Of a stretch of 64,000 nucleotides of DNA, positions 48,588 through 56,187 are shown piece by piece. Source of the DNA: JAWKIW01 sp046331175 (GTDB lineage: Bacteria > Actinomycetota > Acidimicrobiia > Acidimicrobiales > Acidimicrobilacustridaceae); assembly GCA_046331175.1 (NCBI GenBank), contig JAXLRI010000010.1, positions 102,114-166,113 of the forward strand, read 5' to 3'. The notes under the pieces are model-generated. The model did not search any database and was not told the origin of the DNA. It saw only the letters and a program-made list of their open reading frames with translations. Both the position numbers and the translations under genes were made by a program. Position 1 is the first letter of the stretch. Each line of letters begins with the position of its first letter.

Positions 48588-51302
48588 GTGTTGAACATCG
48601 GCAAGCTCGCAGCTGGCCAGCAGCGCTACTACCTCGACCTTGCGCGCCTCGACGACTACTACACCGGCAGGGGTGAAGCGCCGGGCCGGTGGTTCGGCGC
48701 GCTCGCTCCTGAGCTGGGTCTCGACGGGATCGTCGACGCCGCTGATCTCGGCGCGCTCCTCGAGCACCGCAACCCCGCGACCGGCGAGAAGCTGAACCAG
48801 GCGCGCATGCCCGGCTTCGACCTGACCTTCCGGGCACCCAAGTCGGTATCGATCCTCTACGGCCTCGGCGAAGCCGGAGCCGTCACCGGCGAGGTCGTCG
48901 CCGCGCACGAGGCGGCCGTCGATGCCGCTGTCGGCTACCTCGAGCGCAACGTGTGCCGCACCCGGCGATTCATCGACCGTGAGATCACTCCCGTCGAAGG
49001 CGACGGGTTCATCGCCGCCGGATTCCGTCACCAGACCTCCCGGGCCGGCGACCCGACGCTGCACACCCACGTCCTCGTCGCGAACGCCACCCGCACCCCT
49101 GACGGCCGCTGGGGGGCGTTGGACGGCACGCCGATCTATCACCACGCCCGCACCGCCGGGTTCCTCTACCAGGCGCAGCTGCGCGCCGAGCTCACCCGCC
49201 GCCTCGGCGTCGAATGGCTCCCCGTCGCCAAAGGCTGCGCCGATGTCGCGGGCATCCCACGCGACCTCATCGACGTGTTCAGCCAGCGAAGGACCGAGAT
49301 CCTCGACGCGATGGAAGCCCGCGCCGAGCACTCCCCGCGGGCCGCGCAGGTCGCGGCACTCGACACCCGCAAGGCCAAGGTCTACGACGTCGACGCCAAC
49401 GCCCTGCGAGCCGACTGGGCAGCCCGCGCCGACGAGGCCGGCTTCGGCGTGCACGACGTCGCCGACCTCCTCGACCGAGGGATCAAGCGCGAGCCGCAGG
49501 TGTGGTCGGTCGGCTCGCTGTTCGACGACCTCGCCTCGCCCGAAGGGGTGACTCAGCACGCGTCGACGTTCGAGCGCCGAGACGTCGTCCGGGCGCTCGC
49601 GGAGCGGCTGCCCGACGGCGGCGACGTCACCGTCATCGAGGACCTCGCCGAGGCGTTCCTCACCGACGCCCGCCTCGTCGCGCTCGACACCGGTCACTAC
49701 CCGCGCTGGACGACCCGCGAGCTGCTCGTCACCGAAGCCCGCCTCGTCGGCCGCGCCCACGCGCTCGCCGGCGCGGGGGCGGGTGTCGCGGTCCCGCTCG
49801 CGGTCGACCTCGCTCTCGGCGAGCGGCCGTCGATCTCCGAGGAGCAGGCGGCGATGGTCCGTCACCTCACGATGTCGGGCGCGGGGATCGATCCGGTGAT
49901 CGGCGCGGCGGGGACCGGCAAGACCTACACCCTCGATGCGGCCCGAGCCGCGTGGGAGGCCTCCCGGTTCAGCGTCTACGGCGCCGCGCTGTCCGCGCGT
50001 GCCGCCGCGGAGCTGCGCGCCGGGTCAGGGATCGCCTCGACGACCATCGCCCGGTTCCTCTCCCAGCTCGATGACGGCCGCCTTGTCCTCGATGACCGGT
50101 CCGTGGTCGTGATCGACGAGGCCGGGATGGTTGGCACCCGCACGCTCGACGCCATCTCTCGCCATACCGCCGCGGCCGGAGCGAAGCTCGTTCTCGTCGG
50201 CGACACAGCGCAGCTCCCCGAGATCGACGCAGGCGGCTCGTTCCGAGCCCTCACCGAGACCCTGGCCACCGCGGTGTTGGTCGAGAACCGCCGCCAGATC
50301 CACCACTGGGAACGCGAAGCCTTGGACTACCTGCGGGGCGGCAACGTGCGCGAAGCGGTCACCGCGTATGACGAGCGAGACCGGATCTTCGTCTCCGACA
50401 ACGCGGACGCGCTCCGCCAGCGCCTCGTCGATGACTGGGCCGCCGCCCACCTCGCAGGCGACGACGCCGTCATGATCGCCGCTCACCGCGCTGACGTGCG
50501 CGACCTCAACGACCGGGCCCGCGAGCACCTCGACGCCGCCGGCCACCTCGGCCACCCCCGCATGGTGGTTGATGGCCGCCAGTTCGCCGTCGGCGACCGC
50601 GTCCTCGCCACCGGACGGAACCACTACGACCTCGACATCCTCAACGGCGACCTCGGCGTCGTCACCGCCATCACCGATCGAGGCGTGACGTTCCGCTGTC
50701 AACGCGTCGACGCCGAGCGCACCATGCCCGTCGACCGCCTCGCCGACGGATTCTTGGATCACGGCTACGCGCGCACCACCTACAAGACCCAAGGCGCCAC
50801 CGCCGACCGCGTGTTCACCCTCGGCGAGGACGGCGACCTCGACCGCCAAGCCGCCTACACCGCGCTGAGCAGAGGCCGGATCGAGAACCGGCTCTACATG
50901 CTCGAACCCGACGAGGACCTCCAACAGCTCCTGGCCGAGCCAACGCCGGCACAGCCGGGGACACAGCTGATGCTGGACCACATCGAACGAGAGCTTTCCC
51001 GAGACCGCTCCCAACACCGCGCGTCCGAACACCTCTACCCACTCGCCACCGAGTTGCTCGCAGCGTTGCCCGAACCCGAAGGCCAACAGGTCGGCCACAG
51101 CGCCGCCGAGCTGTTAGCCCAGCTCCCCGCACCCACCGGCACCCGCACGAACCGCGGTCTCGCCGCCGACCTCCTCGCCGAGCTGCCCGACCCGATCGAC
51201 GATCACCAGCTCGCTGACGATGTTGCCGACATCAACGCCCGCCTCGATCAACTCCAACACCGCCCACCGGCCGTCGACGACGGCTTCGGCATCGACCTTT
51301 GA
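48588..51302 (+). CDS. MobF-family relaxase-helicase (TrwC/TraI type)
   Basis: A 904-residue conjugative relaxase. Residues 1-300 are the TrwC domain: MLNIGKL, tyrosine pairs at 14-15 and 24-25 for nicking, FRAPKSVSILYGL, and the metal-binding His148, His159 and His161 in FRHQTSRAGDPTLHTHVLV. Residues 415-840 are a RecD-like helicase: Walker A GAAGTGKT at 439-446, VVVIDEAGM (Walker B), VLVGDTAQLPEI and the C-terminal YARTTYKTQGATADRV with TALSRGR. The last 70 residues have three LLAELP/LLAQLP-type short repeats. The GTG start is 10 nt after GGGGAGG. It would nick and unwind the element for transfer using another element's conjugation machinery. Confidence 0.94.
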   Translation: MLNIGKLAAGQQRYYLDLARLDDYYTGRGEAPGRWFGALAPELGLDGIVDAADLGALLEHRNPATGEKLNQARMPGFDLTFRAPKSVSILYGLGEAGAVTGEVVAAHEAAVDAAVGYLERNVCRTRRFIDREITPVEGDGFIAAGFRHQTSRAGDPTLHTHVLVANATRTPDGRWGALDGTPIYHHARTAGFLYQAQLRAELTRRLGVEWLPVAKGCADVAGIPRDLIDVFSQRRTEILDAMEARAEHSPRAAQVAALDTRKAKVYDVDANALRADWAARADEAGFGVHDVADLLDRGIKREPQVWSVGSLFDDLASPEGVTQHASTFERRDVVRALAERLPDGGDVTVIEDLAEAFLTDARLVALDTGHYPRWTTRELLVTEARLVGRAHALAGAGAGVAVPLAVDLALGERPSISEEQAAMVRHLTMSGAGIDPVIGAAGTGKTYTLDAARAAWEASRFSVYGAALSARAAAELRAGSGIASTTIARFLSQLDDGRLVLDDRSVVVIDEAGMVGTRTLDAISRHTAAAGAKLVLVGDTAQLPEIDAGGSFRALTETLATAVLVENRRQIHHWEREALDYLRGGNVREAVTAYDERDRIFVSDNADALRQRLVDDWAAAHLAGDDAVMIAAHRADVRDLNDRAREHLDAAGHLGHPRMVVDGRQFAVGDRVLATGRNHYDLDILNGDLGVVTAITDRGVTFRCQRVDAERTMPVDRLADGFLDHGYARTTYKTQGATADRVFTLGEDGDLDRQAAYTALSRGRIENRLYMLEPDEDLQQLLAEPTPAQPGTQLMLDHIERELSRDRSQHRASEHLYPLATELLAALPEPEGQQVGHSAAELLAQLPAPTGTRTNRGLAADLLAELPDPIDDHQLADDVADINARLDQLQHRPPAVDDGFGIDL

Positions 51303-51312
51303 GGGCGATGGA

Positions 51313-51531
51313 ATGACGCAAGCTCGGCCGAACCGCGCGGCCCGAAGCTCCGACTCCACGGCTGCGGGCGCGGCGCCCGACGAGAGGCTCCATCCTGCGA
51401 TCGAACGCGCTCGCGCCCTCCGAGTGCGAGCTGGGCTGGAGCCGTCAATGACCGATCCTCTCTTGCTTGCGCGTGTGCTCCGCGTCCTCCAACCGCCTGA
51501 CGCGCAGGTCCGCTCGCACTCGGCGGGCTGA
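51313..51531 (+). CDS. Small protein downstream of the relaxase
   Basis: A 72-residue ORF that begins 10 bp after the relaxase stop, with GAGGG 7 nt before its ATG. The product is basic at the start, then ERARALRVRAGLEPSMTDPLLLARVLRVL, an Arg/Leu-rich amphipathic helix, and a short tail. No family is recognised. Tight spacing and the ribosome site suggest it is made with the relaxase and could be an accessory DNA-processing or regulatory protein, which is inference. Confidence 0.5.
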   Translation: MTQARPNRAARSSDSTAAGAAPDERLHPAIERARALRVRAGLEPSMTDPLLLARVLRVLQPPDAQVRSHSAG

Positions 51532-51603
51532 GTAGCTCGCCGCCGGCGACCAGCTCGGGCGAAGGACCGGGGCAAGATCCGGTCACCTGCGAGGCGCGGG
51601 CCC

Positions 51604-52020
51604 CCACCCGCCGCCTCCCGGGGTCAGCATCCGCACCACGTCACCGGCCTTCAGATGGATCGTGCACTTGTCGGGAACGCGCTCGGCCCGGCTCTCGTCC
51701 CCGCCCGGCAGCAGCCAGTTCTCCCCCACCGCTCCCGGCTCGCCGCCGGCCAGGCCCCACGGCTGCGAGACCCGCCGCTCGGTGATCAACGACACCGTCG
51801 CGTCCGTGAGCACCTGCAGGTCTCTCTCGATGCCCTCGCCACCCCGCGAGCGCCCTGCGCCCCCGCTCCCTCGACGTAGCCTCTGCCGGAGGACACGAAG
51901 CGGGAAGGCACGCTCCAACGCCTCGATCGGGGTATTCCGCGTGTTCGTCATGCACGTATGAATCCCTGACTGGCCAGGCCGCGGCTCGCCCGATTGGTAG
52001 TCAGGTTGACTTGTGTTCGT
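51604..52020. repeat. 417-bp repeat, pairs with 53458-53874
   Basis: An ungapped match to 53458-53874 (offset 1854 bp) covering the attachment arm and hyuB 3' module. Most differences lie in the first 60 and scattered last bases. Confidence 0.85.
52013..52020. other. Attachment-site core, middle (one mismatch)
   Basis: The minus strand reads ACGAACAC against ACCAACAC at the outer cores, followed by the same AAGTCAACCTGA arm as at 53867. It lies 7 bp from the ATPase stop. The one base that differs equals the base in the corresponding codons of the element-borne hyuB copies (ATGACGAACACG). Confidence 0.6.
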
Positions 52021-52026
52021 CACGAA

Positions 52027-53301
52027 TCATGCGCCCCATAGCCGGTCGACAGGCAGCACATAGAGGCGATCCTCCGACCGGTAGGACTGCTCACCGAGAT
52101 GGAGCGCGACCCCGGCGATGAACGCGGAGCCGACGGCGTCGCGGAGCTTGCGCAGCGGGGCGAGCTCGCGAATGTCGACTCGTTGGGAGGCCTTGACCTC
52201 GAACGCGACGACAGCACCGTCGTCTCGTTCGAGGACGAGATCGACCTCGTCGCCGTCCCGCGTTCGCCAATGGCCGACACCGGCGACGCCGTCGAGCCAG
52301 GACGCCTGCTTCATCAGCTCGCCCACCACGAACGTCTCCAGGAGGTGACCGAGCTCCGTCAGCGCGGTCGCGTCTCGTCGCGCCAGCTTGTCGGGGGTGA
52401 GCCGCAGCAGACGCGCTGCGACACCGGAGTCGACCACGTGGATCTTCGGACGGGAAGCGGCTCGCGAGCTGAGCGTCGTTCCCCATGCGGGCAACCGATG
52501 CACCAAGAACACCGCCTCCAGCAACCGCAGATAGTTGTCCGCCGTTCGCTCATTGACCTGGAGGGCCTGCGAGGCTCGCGACAGATTGAGGACCTGGCCG
52601 GTCTGGCCGGCCAGTCGCTCCAGGAGCTTGGGGAGAACGGCTGCCTGCTCGACCCGAGCGAGCTCGCGGACGTCGCGCTCGAGCGTGAGTCGCACGTAGT
52701 CGTCGAACCACCGGGATCGTCCCGACGCCGTGGGGCGAGTCAGGGGGATCGGGAAGCCGCCTGCGGCGATCCGCTCGATGTACTCCTCACGGTCCGTGCT
52801 GGCAGAAGGGCCGATCAACTCGTTGGCCTCGTTCGCGAGGAGGCGCCCGAGCACACGTTCCTCGACCGCGACGATCTCCCCTTGGGAGAGGGGGTACACG
52901 GGGAGTCGGTGGAGCCGTCCCGTGAGCGCCTGAGCAGCCGCCGGTAGCGATTCGTGGCGAGCCGAGCCCGTGAGGATGAACCGACCTGGTCGTCCGTCCC
53001 GATTGAGCTCCGCCTTGATGGCGTCGAGCACCAGAGGCACGTGTTGATACTCGTCGATGCACACGGTTTCAGGTCCGGTGACAAAGGTGGCGGGATCGGC
53101 TGCCACGGCGTCACGGGTGGCGACGTCATCGAGGTCCAGAAGTCGCGCCCCGGTCTCGGCGGCCAGGTGCCGGAGCAGGGTGGACTTGCCCACCGCCCTC
53201 GGGCCTTGCAGCAACACCACCGGTTCCTCGAGAAGTCGGTCGAGTGCGACGGCTCCGATTCGCCGGGGCACGATGCCGGTGAGCTGCTCATCCACGGCCA
53301 C
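52027..53301 (-). CDS. AAA-type ATPase with DUF4143 domain
   Basis: A 424-residue P-loop protein. Residues 28-160 are AAA_14-like: Walker A GPRAVGKSTL, DLDDVATRD, Walker B VCIDEYQHVP and the sensor ILTGSARHES. Residues about 185-350 are the DUF4143 part, with a winged-helix-like core (QALQVNERTADNYLRLLEAVFLVHRLPAW, in pieces) and a nuclease-like end DEVDLVLERDDGAVVAFEVKAS, which recalls the D-ExK pattern of restriction-type nucleases. Members of this broad family often stand alone on mobile DNA; function unproven. It starts at GTG just after TAGGGT (leaderless), and three direct repeats lie in its promoter. Confidence 0.85.
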   Translation of the reverse strand: MAVDEQLTGIVPRRIGAVALDRLLEEPVVLLQGPRAVGKSTLLRHLAAETGARLLDLDDVATRDAVAADPATFVTGPETVCIDEYQHVPLVLDAIKAELNRDGRPGRFILTGSARHESLPAAAQALTGRLHRLPVYPLSQGEIVAVEERVLGRLLANEANELIGPSASTDREEYIERIAAGGFPIPLTRPTASGRSRWFDDYVRLTLERDVRELARVEQAAVLPKLLERLAGQTGQVLNLSRASQALQVNERTADNYLRLLEAVFLVHRLPAWGTTLSSRAASRPKIHVVDSGVAARLLRLTPDKLARRDATALTELGHLLETFVVGELMKQASWLDGVAGVGHWRTRDGDEVDLVLERDDGAVVAFEVKASQRVDIRELAPLRKLRDAVGSAFIAGVALHLGEQSYRSEDRLYVLPVDRLWGA

Positions 53302-53307
53302 CAGCTT

Positions 53308-53313
53308 ACCCTA
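53308..53313 (-). promoter_or_regulatory. -10 element TAGGGT for the DUF4143 ATPase
   Basis: TAGGGT ends 6 nt before the GTG at 53301. The first of three 14-bp direct repeats begins 3 bp upstream, so a protein bound there would cover the promoter. Confidence 0.45.
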
Positions 53314-53315
53314 CT

Positions 53316-53375
53316 TGCGGAATTGGAGGGCACTTGCTTGCGGTTTTGGAGGCACCTGCTGTGCGGAACTGGAGG
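53316..53375 (+). repeat. Three 14-bp direct repeats at 23-bp spacing upstream of the ATPase
   Basis: TGCGGAATTGGAGG at 53316, TGCGGTTTTGGAGG at 53339 and TGCGGAACTGGAGG at 53362. Spacing is exactly 23 bp between starts, about two helical turns, so the copies face the same side of the DNA. They lie where the -35 region and upstream activator or operator sites of the minus-strand ATPase gene would be. Autoregulation is the simple guess. Confidence 0.7.
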
Positions 53376-53436
53376 GCTGAATCCCCCTCTCGACCATGCT
53401 CCACTCCCTCTCTGGACCACTCGCTGGGAACACGCG

Positions 53437-55119
53437 TCATACGTCGACCGGGCCACCCCACCCGCCGCCGCCTGGCGTCAACATCCGCAAGACGTCACCC
53501 GCCCTGAGCCGGATCGTGCACTTGTCCGGTAGGCGCTCGGCCCGGCTCTCGTCCCCGCCCGGCAGCAGCCAGTTCTCCCCCACCGCTCCCGGCTCGCCGC
53601 CGGCCAGGCCCCACGGCTGCGAGACCCGCCGCTCGGTGATCAACGACACCGTCGCGTCCGTGAGCACCTGCAGGTCCCGCTCGATGCCCTCGCCACCCCG
53701 CGAGCGCCCTGCGCCCCCGCTCCCTCGACGTAGCCTCTGCCGCAGGACACGCAACGGGAACGCCCGCTCCAACGCCTCGATCGGGGTATTCCGCGTGTTC
53801 GTCATGCACGTATGAATCCCTGACTGGCCAGGCCGCGGCTCGCCCGATTGGTATTCAGGTTGACTTGTGTTGGTCATGGCGGTGTGGACGCCGGACATGC
53901 CGGGGGCGAACCAGCGGCCGCCCTGCCCACCGCCGATGGTCTCGTAGTACACCCACGCCTCGTCGTGGCCGGGGCCGGCGCCGGTGGCCCCGCCGATGAG
54001 CACGTTGTTCATCGTCCCCTGGCTGGCGGCGCCGACCGTGCCCGGGCGGGCCAGGGCCAGCGCGCCGAGGCACACGTCGGCGACCCGCTGGCTCACCTCG
54101 ACGTTGCCGGCACCGACGGCCGCCGGCGGCCGGGCGTTGACGATGGTCCCCTCGGGAGCGATCACGTGGATCGGCCGCAGGGCTCCGCCGTTGGCCGGGA
54201 TGGTGGGGTCGAGCACCGAGCGCAGGGCGAAGGCGGCCGCCGACGCGGTGACGGCGGCGACGGCATTGACGTTGCCGGCCCGCTGGTCGTCGGTGCCGGT
54301 GAAGTCGAAGGTGACCCCGTCGGCGTCCACGACCAGGCGCACGTGGACGTGCGTCTCGACCTGCTGGTGGGGCTCGGGGCCGAAGCTGTCGACCACGTCG
54401 GCGAAGGTCCACTCGCCCGTCGGCAGCTCGGCCAAGGCCGCCCGCATGCGCCGCTCGCCGTAGGCCAGCGCCTCGGCCAACGGCTCGTCGGCCAGGGCCT
54501 GCAGCCGCTCGACGCCCACAGCGTTGGCGCCGACCTGGGCGTCGAGGTCGCCGGCCCGCTCGGCCGGCGTGCGGGAGTTGGCCAGCAGCAGGTCGCGCAC
54601 CTCGGGCGTGAGGCGCACGGGCGGCAGGCGCAGGCCCTCCTCGTAGATCTCGGTGGCGTCGGCCGGCAGCGAGCCGGGGGCGGCCCCGCCCACGTCGGCG
54701 TGGTGGGCCCGGGTGGCCACCCACCCGACCAGCCGGCGCGCTCGATCCTCTCCACCGCCTTCGCCAGCGCCGACCGGGCCATCGATGAAGCACGGGGCCA
54801 CCACCGTGATGTCGTTGAGGTGGGTGCCGCCGGCGAAGGGGTCGTTGAGGATCACCTGGTCGCCGGGCCGCAACGCCCGACCCTCGTCGAAGCGATCGAT
54901 GGCGGCCCGCACCGACGCCGGCATCGATCCGAGGTGCACAGGGATGTTCTCGGCTTGCGCCAGCAGCTCGCCGTCGGCGGTGAAGACGGCCGAGGAGCAG
55001 TCGGCCCGCTCCTTGATGTTGGGGCTGAAGGCCGATCGGCGCAGCACCGCGCTCATCTCGTCGGCCACGCCCGCCAGCCGGGCGAGCAGCACCTGCAACG
55101 AGGCCGGGTCCAGCGCCAT
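53437..55119 (-). CDS. hyuB: Hydantoinase B/oxoprolinase family protein, 3' end supplied by the mobile element
   Basis: A 560-residue subunit of an ATP-dependent ring-opening hydrolase (hydantoin or 5-oxoproline type), partner of HyuA. The N-terminal 415 residues are host sequence: FSPNIKERADCSSAVFTADGELLAQAENIPVHLGSMP, ILNDPFAGGTHLNDITVVAP, WVATRAHHADVGG and GGGQGGRWFAPGMSGVH. The reading frame passes through the attachment core into element-derived sequence, which repeats the junction (GVHTAMTNT, 15 residues, GIHTCMTNTRNTP) and completes the family's normal end GGGGWG. The 24-residue insertion lies in a loop-like glycine-rich region, so activity may survive. The ATG 55119 has only a weak G-rich ribosome site. 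hyuA is 3 kb upstream. Confidence 0.88.
   Translation of the reverse strand: MALDPASLQVLLARLAGVADEMSAVLRRSAFSPNIKERADCSSAVFTADGELLAQAENIPVHLGSMPASVRAAIDRFDEGRALRPGDQVILNDPFAGGTHLNDITVVAPCFIDGPVGAGEGGGEDRARRLVGWVATRAHHADVGGAAPGSLPADATEIYEEGLRLPPVRLTPEVRDLLLANSRTPAERAGDLDAQVGANAVGVERLQALADEPLAEALAYGERRMRAALAELPTGEWTFADVVDSFGPEPHQQVETHVHVRLVVDADGVTFDFTGTDDQRAGNVNAVAAVTASAAAFALRSVLDPTIPANGGALRPIHVIAPEGTIVNARPPAAVGAGNVEVSQRVADVCLGALALARPGTVGAASQGTMNNVLIGGATGAGPGHDEAWVYYETIGGGQGGRWFAPGMSGVHTAMTNTSQPEYQSGEPRPGQSGIHTCMTNTRNTPIEALERAFPLRVLRQRLRRGSGGAGRSRGGEGIERDLQVLTDATVSLITERRVSQPWGLAGGEPGAVGENWLLPGGDESRAERLPDKCTIRLRAGDVLRMLTPGGGGWGGPVDV
53458..53874. repeat. 417-bp repeat, pairs with 51604-52020
   Basis: The second member of the hyuB-3'/attachment-arm repeat. 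It is joined in frame to the host hyuB 5' part at 53874. Confidence 0.85.
53867..53874. other. Attachment-site core, right (hyuB end)
   Basis: ACCAACAC on the minus strand, preceded by host codons (CACACCGCCATG) and followed by the element arm AAGTCAACCTGAATACC. The arm is translated in frame as SQPEYQSG within HyuB. Confidence 0.7.
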
Positions 55120-55180
55120 CGCCCCAGTCTCGCGGAGCTGCCTCCGTGCCGCGACGACGGCGGGCTGGGGGCGATCCGGC

Positions 55181-56071
55181 TCAGGCGACGGGGCGGACCG
55201 TGTCGTCGTCGGCCGAGCCGGCGGCAGTCCCCGGGTCGAGGTGGGCGAGCAGGAGGGCGGCCAGCTCGGCGGGGGCCTCGGACTGGGGCAGGCCGGCATC
55301 CACGGCGACGACCTCGGCGCCGGCGTCGCGCCAGCGCTGCGCATCGCGGTCGCGCGAGAACGCCTGGCCCTTCGCCCACACCACGAACGGCGAGGTGATC
55401 GCCACCTCGGACGGCTCCAGCGGCAGGGCCAGCAGGCCGGCGACGAAGGCCAGCTGGGCTTGCTTGGCGTTGGGGACCTTGCCCAGGTCGTGGTAGCGGT
55501 CGACCACCCGGTCGGTGACCTGGGATGGATCGGCGTAGCTCTGCTGGCGCAGGAACCAGCCGATGCTGGGCCGGCTGGTGAGCACCCGGCTCAACACGTC
55601 GCCCACCGGGGTGTGGCGGGCGAAGGCGTAGAAGGCCCGGCCGCCGGCGCCCGAGGCACGGGTCTGGGCACCGCCCAACCCGGTCGGGGTCACCAGGGCC
55701 AGACGCTCGACCGCCGAGCCCGACGCGGCGGCCCGCACGGCGTAGGCACCGGTCAACGACGACGCCACGACGATCGGCGGGCGGTCGCCGTCGGCGGCGT
55801 CCTCGATCAGGGCCCGGACCGCGCCGAGGACGACCTCGGGCGTGTGCTCGAGGTCGGGGTGATCGCTGGCACCGAAGCCGAGGAGGTCGGCCGATCGGAC
55901 GCGGAACCGCTCGGACAGGAACGGCACCAGCGGCTCCCACTCGAAGCTGGACGCCGAGGCGTAGATGCCGTGCAGCAGCAGGACGACGGGGCGGTCACCC
56001 GCGCCGCCGCCGTCGACCTCCTCCCAGCGGAGGGTGAACGGGCCGTAGGAGGTGGTGCCGTGCGTCGTCAT
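55181..56071 (-). CDS. Alpha/beta hydrolase fold protein
   Basis: A 296-residue cytoplasmic hydrolase of unknown substrate. VVLLLHGIYASASSFEWEPLVPFLSERFRVRSADLLGFGASDHP (in pieces, residues 30-75) has the oxyanion HG and the ADLLGFG strand. The nucleophile elbow is IVVASSLTGAYAV, where the usual G-x-S-x-G reads A-S-S-L-T-G. The late HxxE/H region is not obvious, as the C-terminus (GLPQSEAPAELAALLLAHL) carries no catalytic His of the normal kind, so activity is uncertain. The ATG 56071 follows GGAAGGTGGGGG, part of a G-rich leader. It ends 61 bp from the hyuB start and is likely cotranscribed with hyuB. Confidence 0.75.
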   Translation of the reverse strand: MTTHGTTSYGPFTLRWEEVDGGGAGDRPVVLLLHGIYASASSFEWEPLVPFLSERFRVRSADLLGFGASDHPDLEHTPEVVLGAVRALIEDAADGDRPPIVVASSLTGAYAVRAAASGSAVERLALVTPTGLGGAQTRASGAGGRAFYAFARHTPVGDVLSRVLTSRPSIGWFLRQQSYADPSQVTDRVVDRYHDLGKVPNAKQAQLAFVAGLLALPLEPSEVAITSPFVVWAKGQAFSRDRDAQRWRDAGAEVVAVDAGLPQSEAPAELAALLLAHLDPGTAAGSADDDTVRPVA

Positions 56072-56120
56072 CACCCCCACCTTCCCCGATCCCCGCCCTC
56101 TGTGCCCCACCCACCCCCGA

Positions 56121-56172
56121 TCGAACCTTGGAGGATCCGCGTCACCCCCTGACGCGAATGCTCCAACGTTCG
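56121..56172. terminator. Long palindrome, copy 2, just after the GT-C gene
   Basis: Arms of 23-24 nt around the loop CCCCC, starting 16 nt after the stop of the minus gene at 56188. It shares the core GAACCTTGGAGGAT and CGCGTCA with copy 1 at 29980. In RNA of the coding sense it has two mismatches and one G-U pair, so it is less perfect than copy 1. Confidence 0.65.
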
Positions 56173-56187
56173 TCAGGAGGTGTCGCG

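Larger units (their letters stand above)
51583..52023 (-). pseudogene. Replacement hyuB 3' end, copy 2 (5' part missing)
   Basis: The frame encodes the HyuB C-terminal 146 residues, from the attachment-arm-encoded TNTSQPDYQSGEPRPGQS to LTPGGGGWGPAPRR, and can only be opened by a GTG formed at the junction. It matches copy 3 (53458-53874) base for base without gaps at an offset of 1854 bp, with about 3% differences clustered at its distal end. It has no HyuB N-terminus, so it is not expected to function. It probably was the end that completed hyuB before the ATPase unit was added. Confidence 0.8.
43083..53874. mobile_element. Serine-recombinase mobilizable element (composite) inserted in hyuB
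   Basis: The borders are an 8-bp core, ACCAACAC on the minus strand, at 43083-43090 and 53867-53874. Outside the borders the host hyuB halves match up in frame; inside lie a large serine recombinase at one end, a MobF relaxase, candidate transfer-origin repeats, a secreted NHL protein, an ATPase and two replacement hyuB 3' ends. A third, one-mismatch core at 52013-52020 divides it into units of 8.9 and 1.85 kb. Several genes inside have lower third-position GC than the chromosome. No conjugation pore genes are present. Confidence 0.8.

Noticed and set aside
52020..52045. A second recombinase-type arm to the right of the middle core
   Set aside because: That sequence is the end of the ATPase coding frame and shows no similarity to the arm beside the integrase.
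53300..53380. A CRISPR-like array suggested by the three regularly spaced repeats
   Set aside because: The repeats are only 14 bp with 9-bp gaps that carry no spacer character, and no cas genes are present. An operator array fits better.
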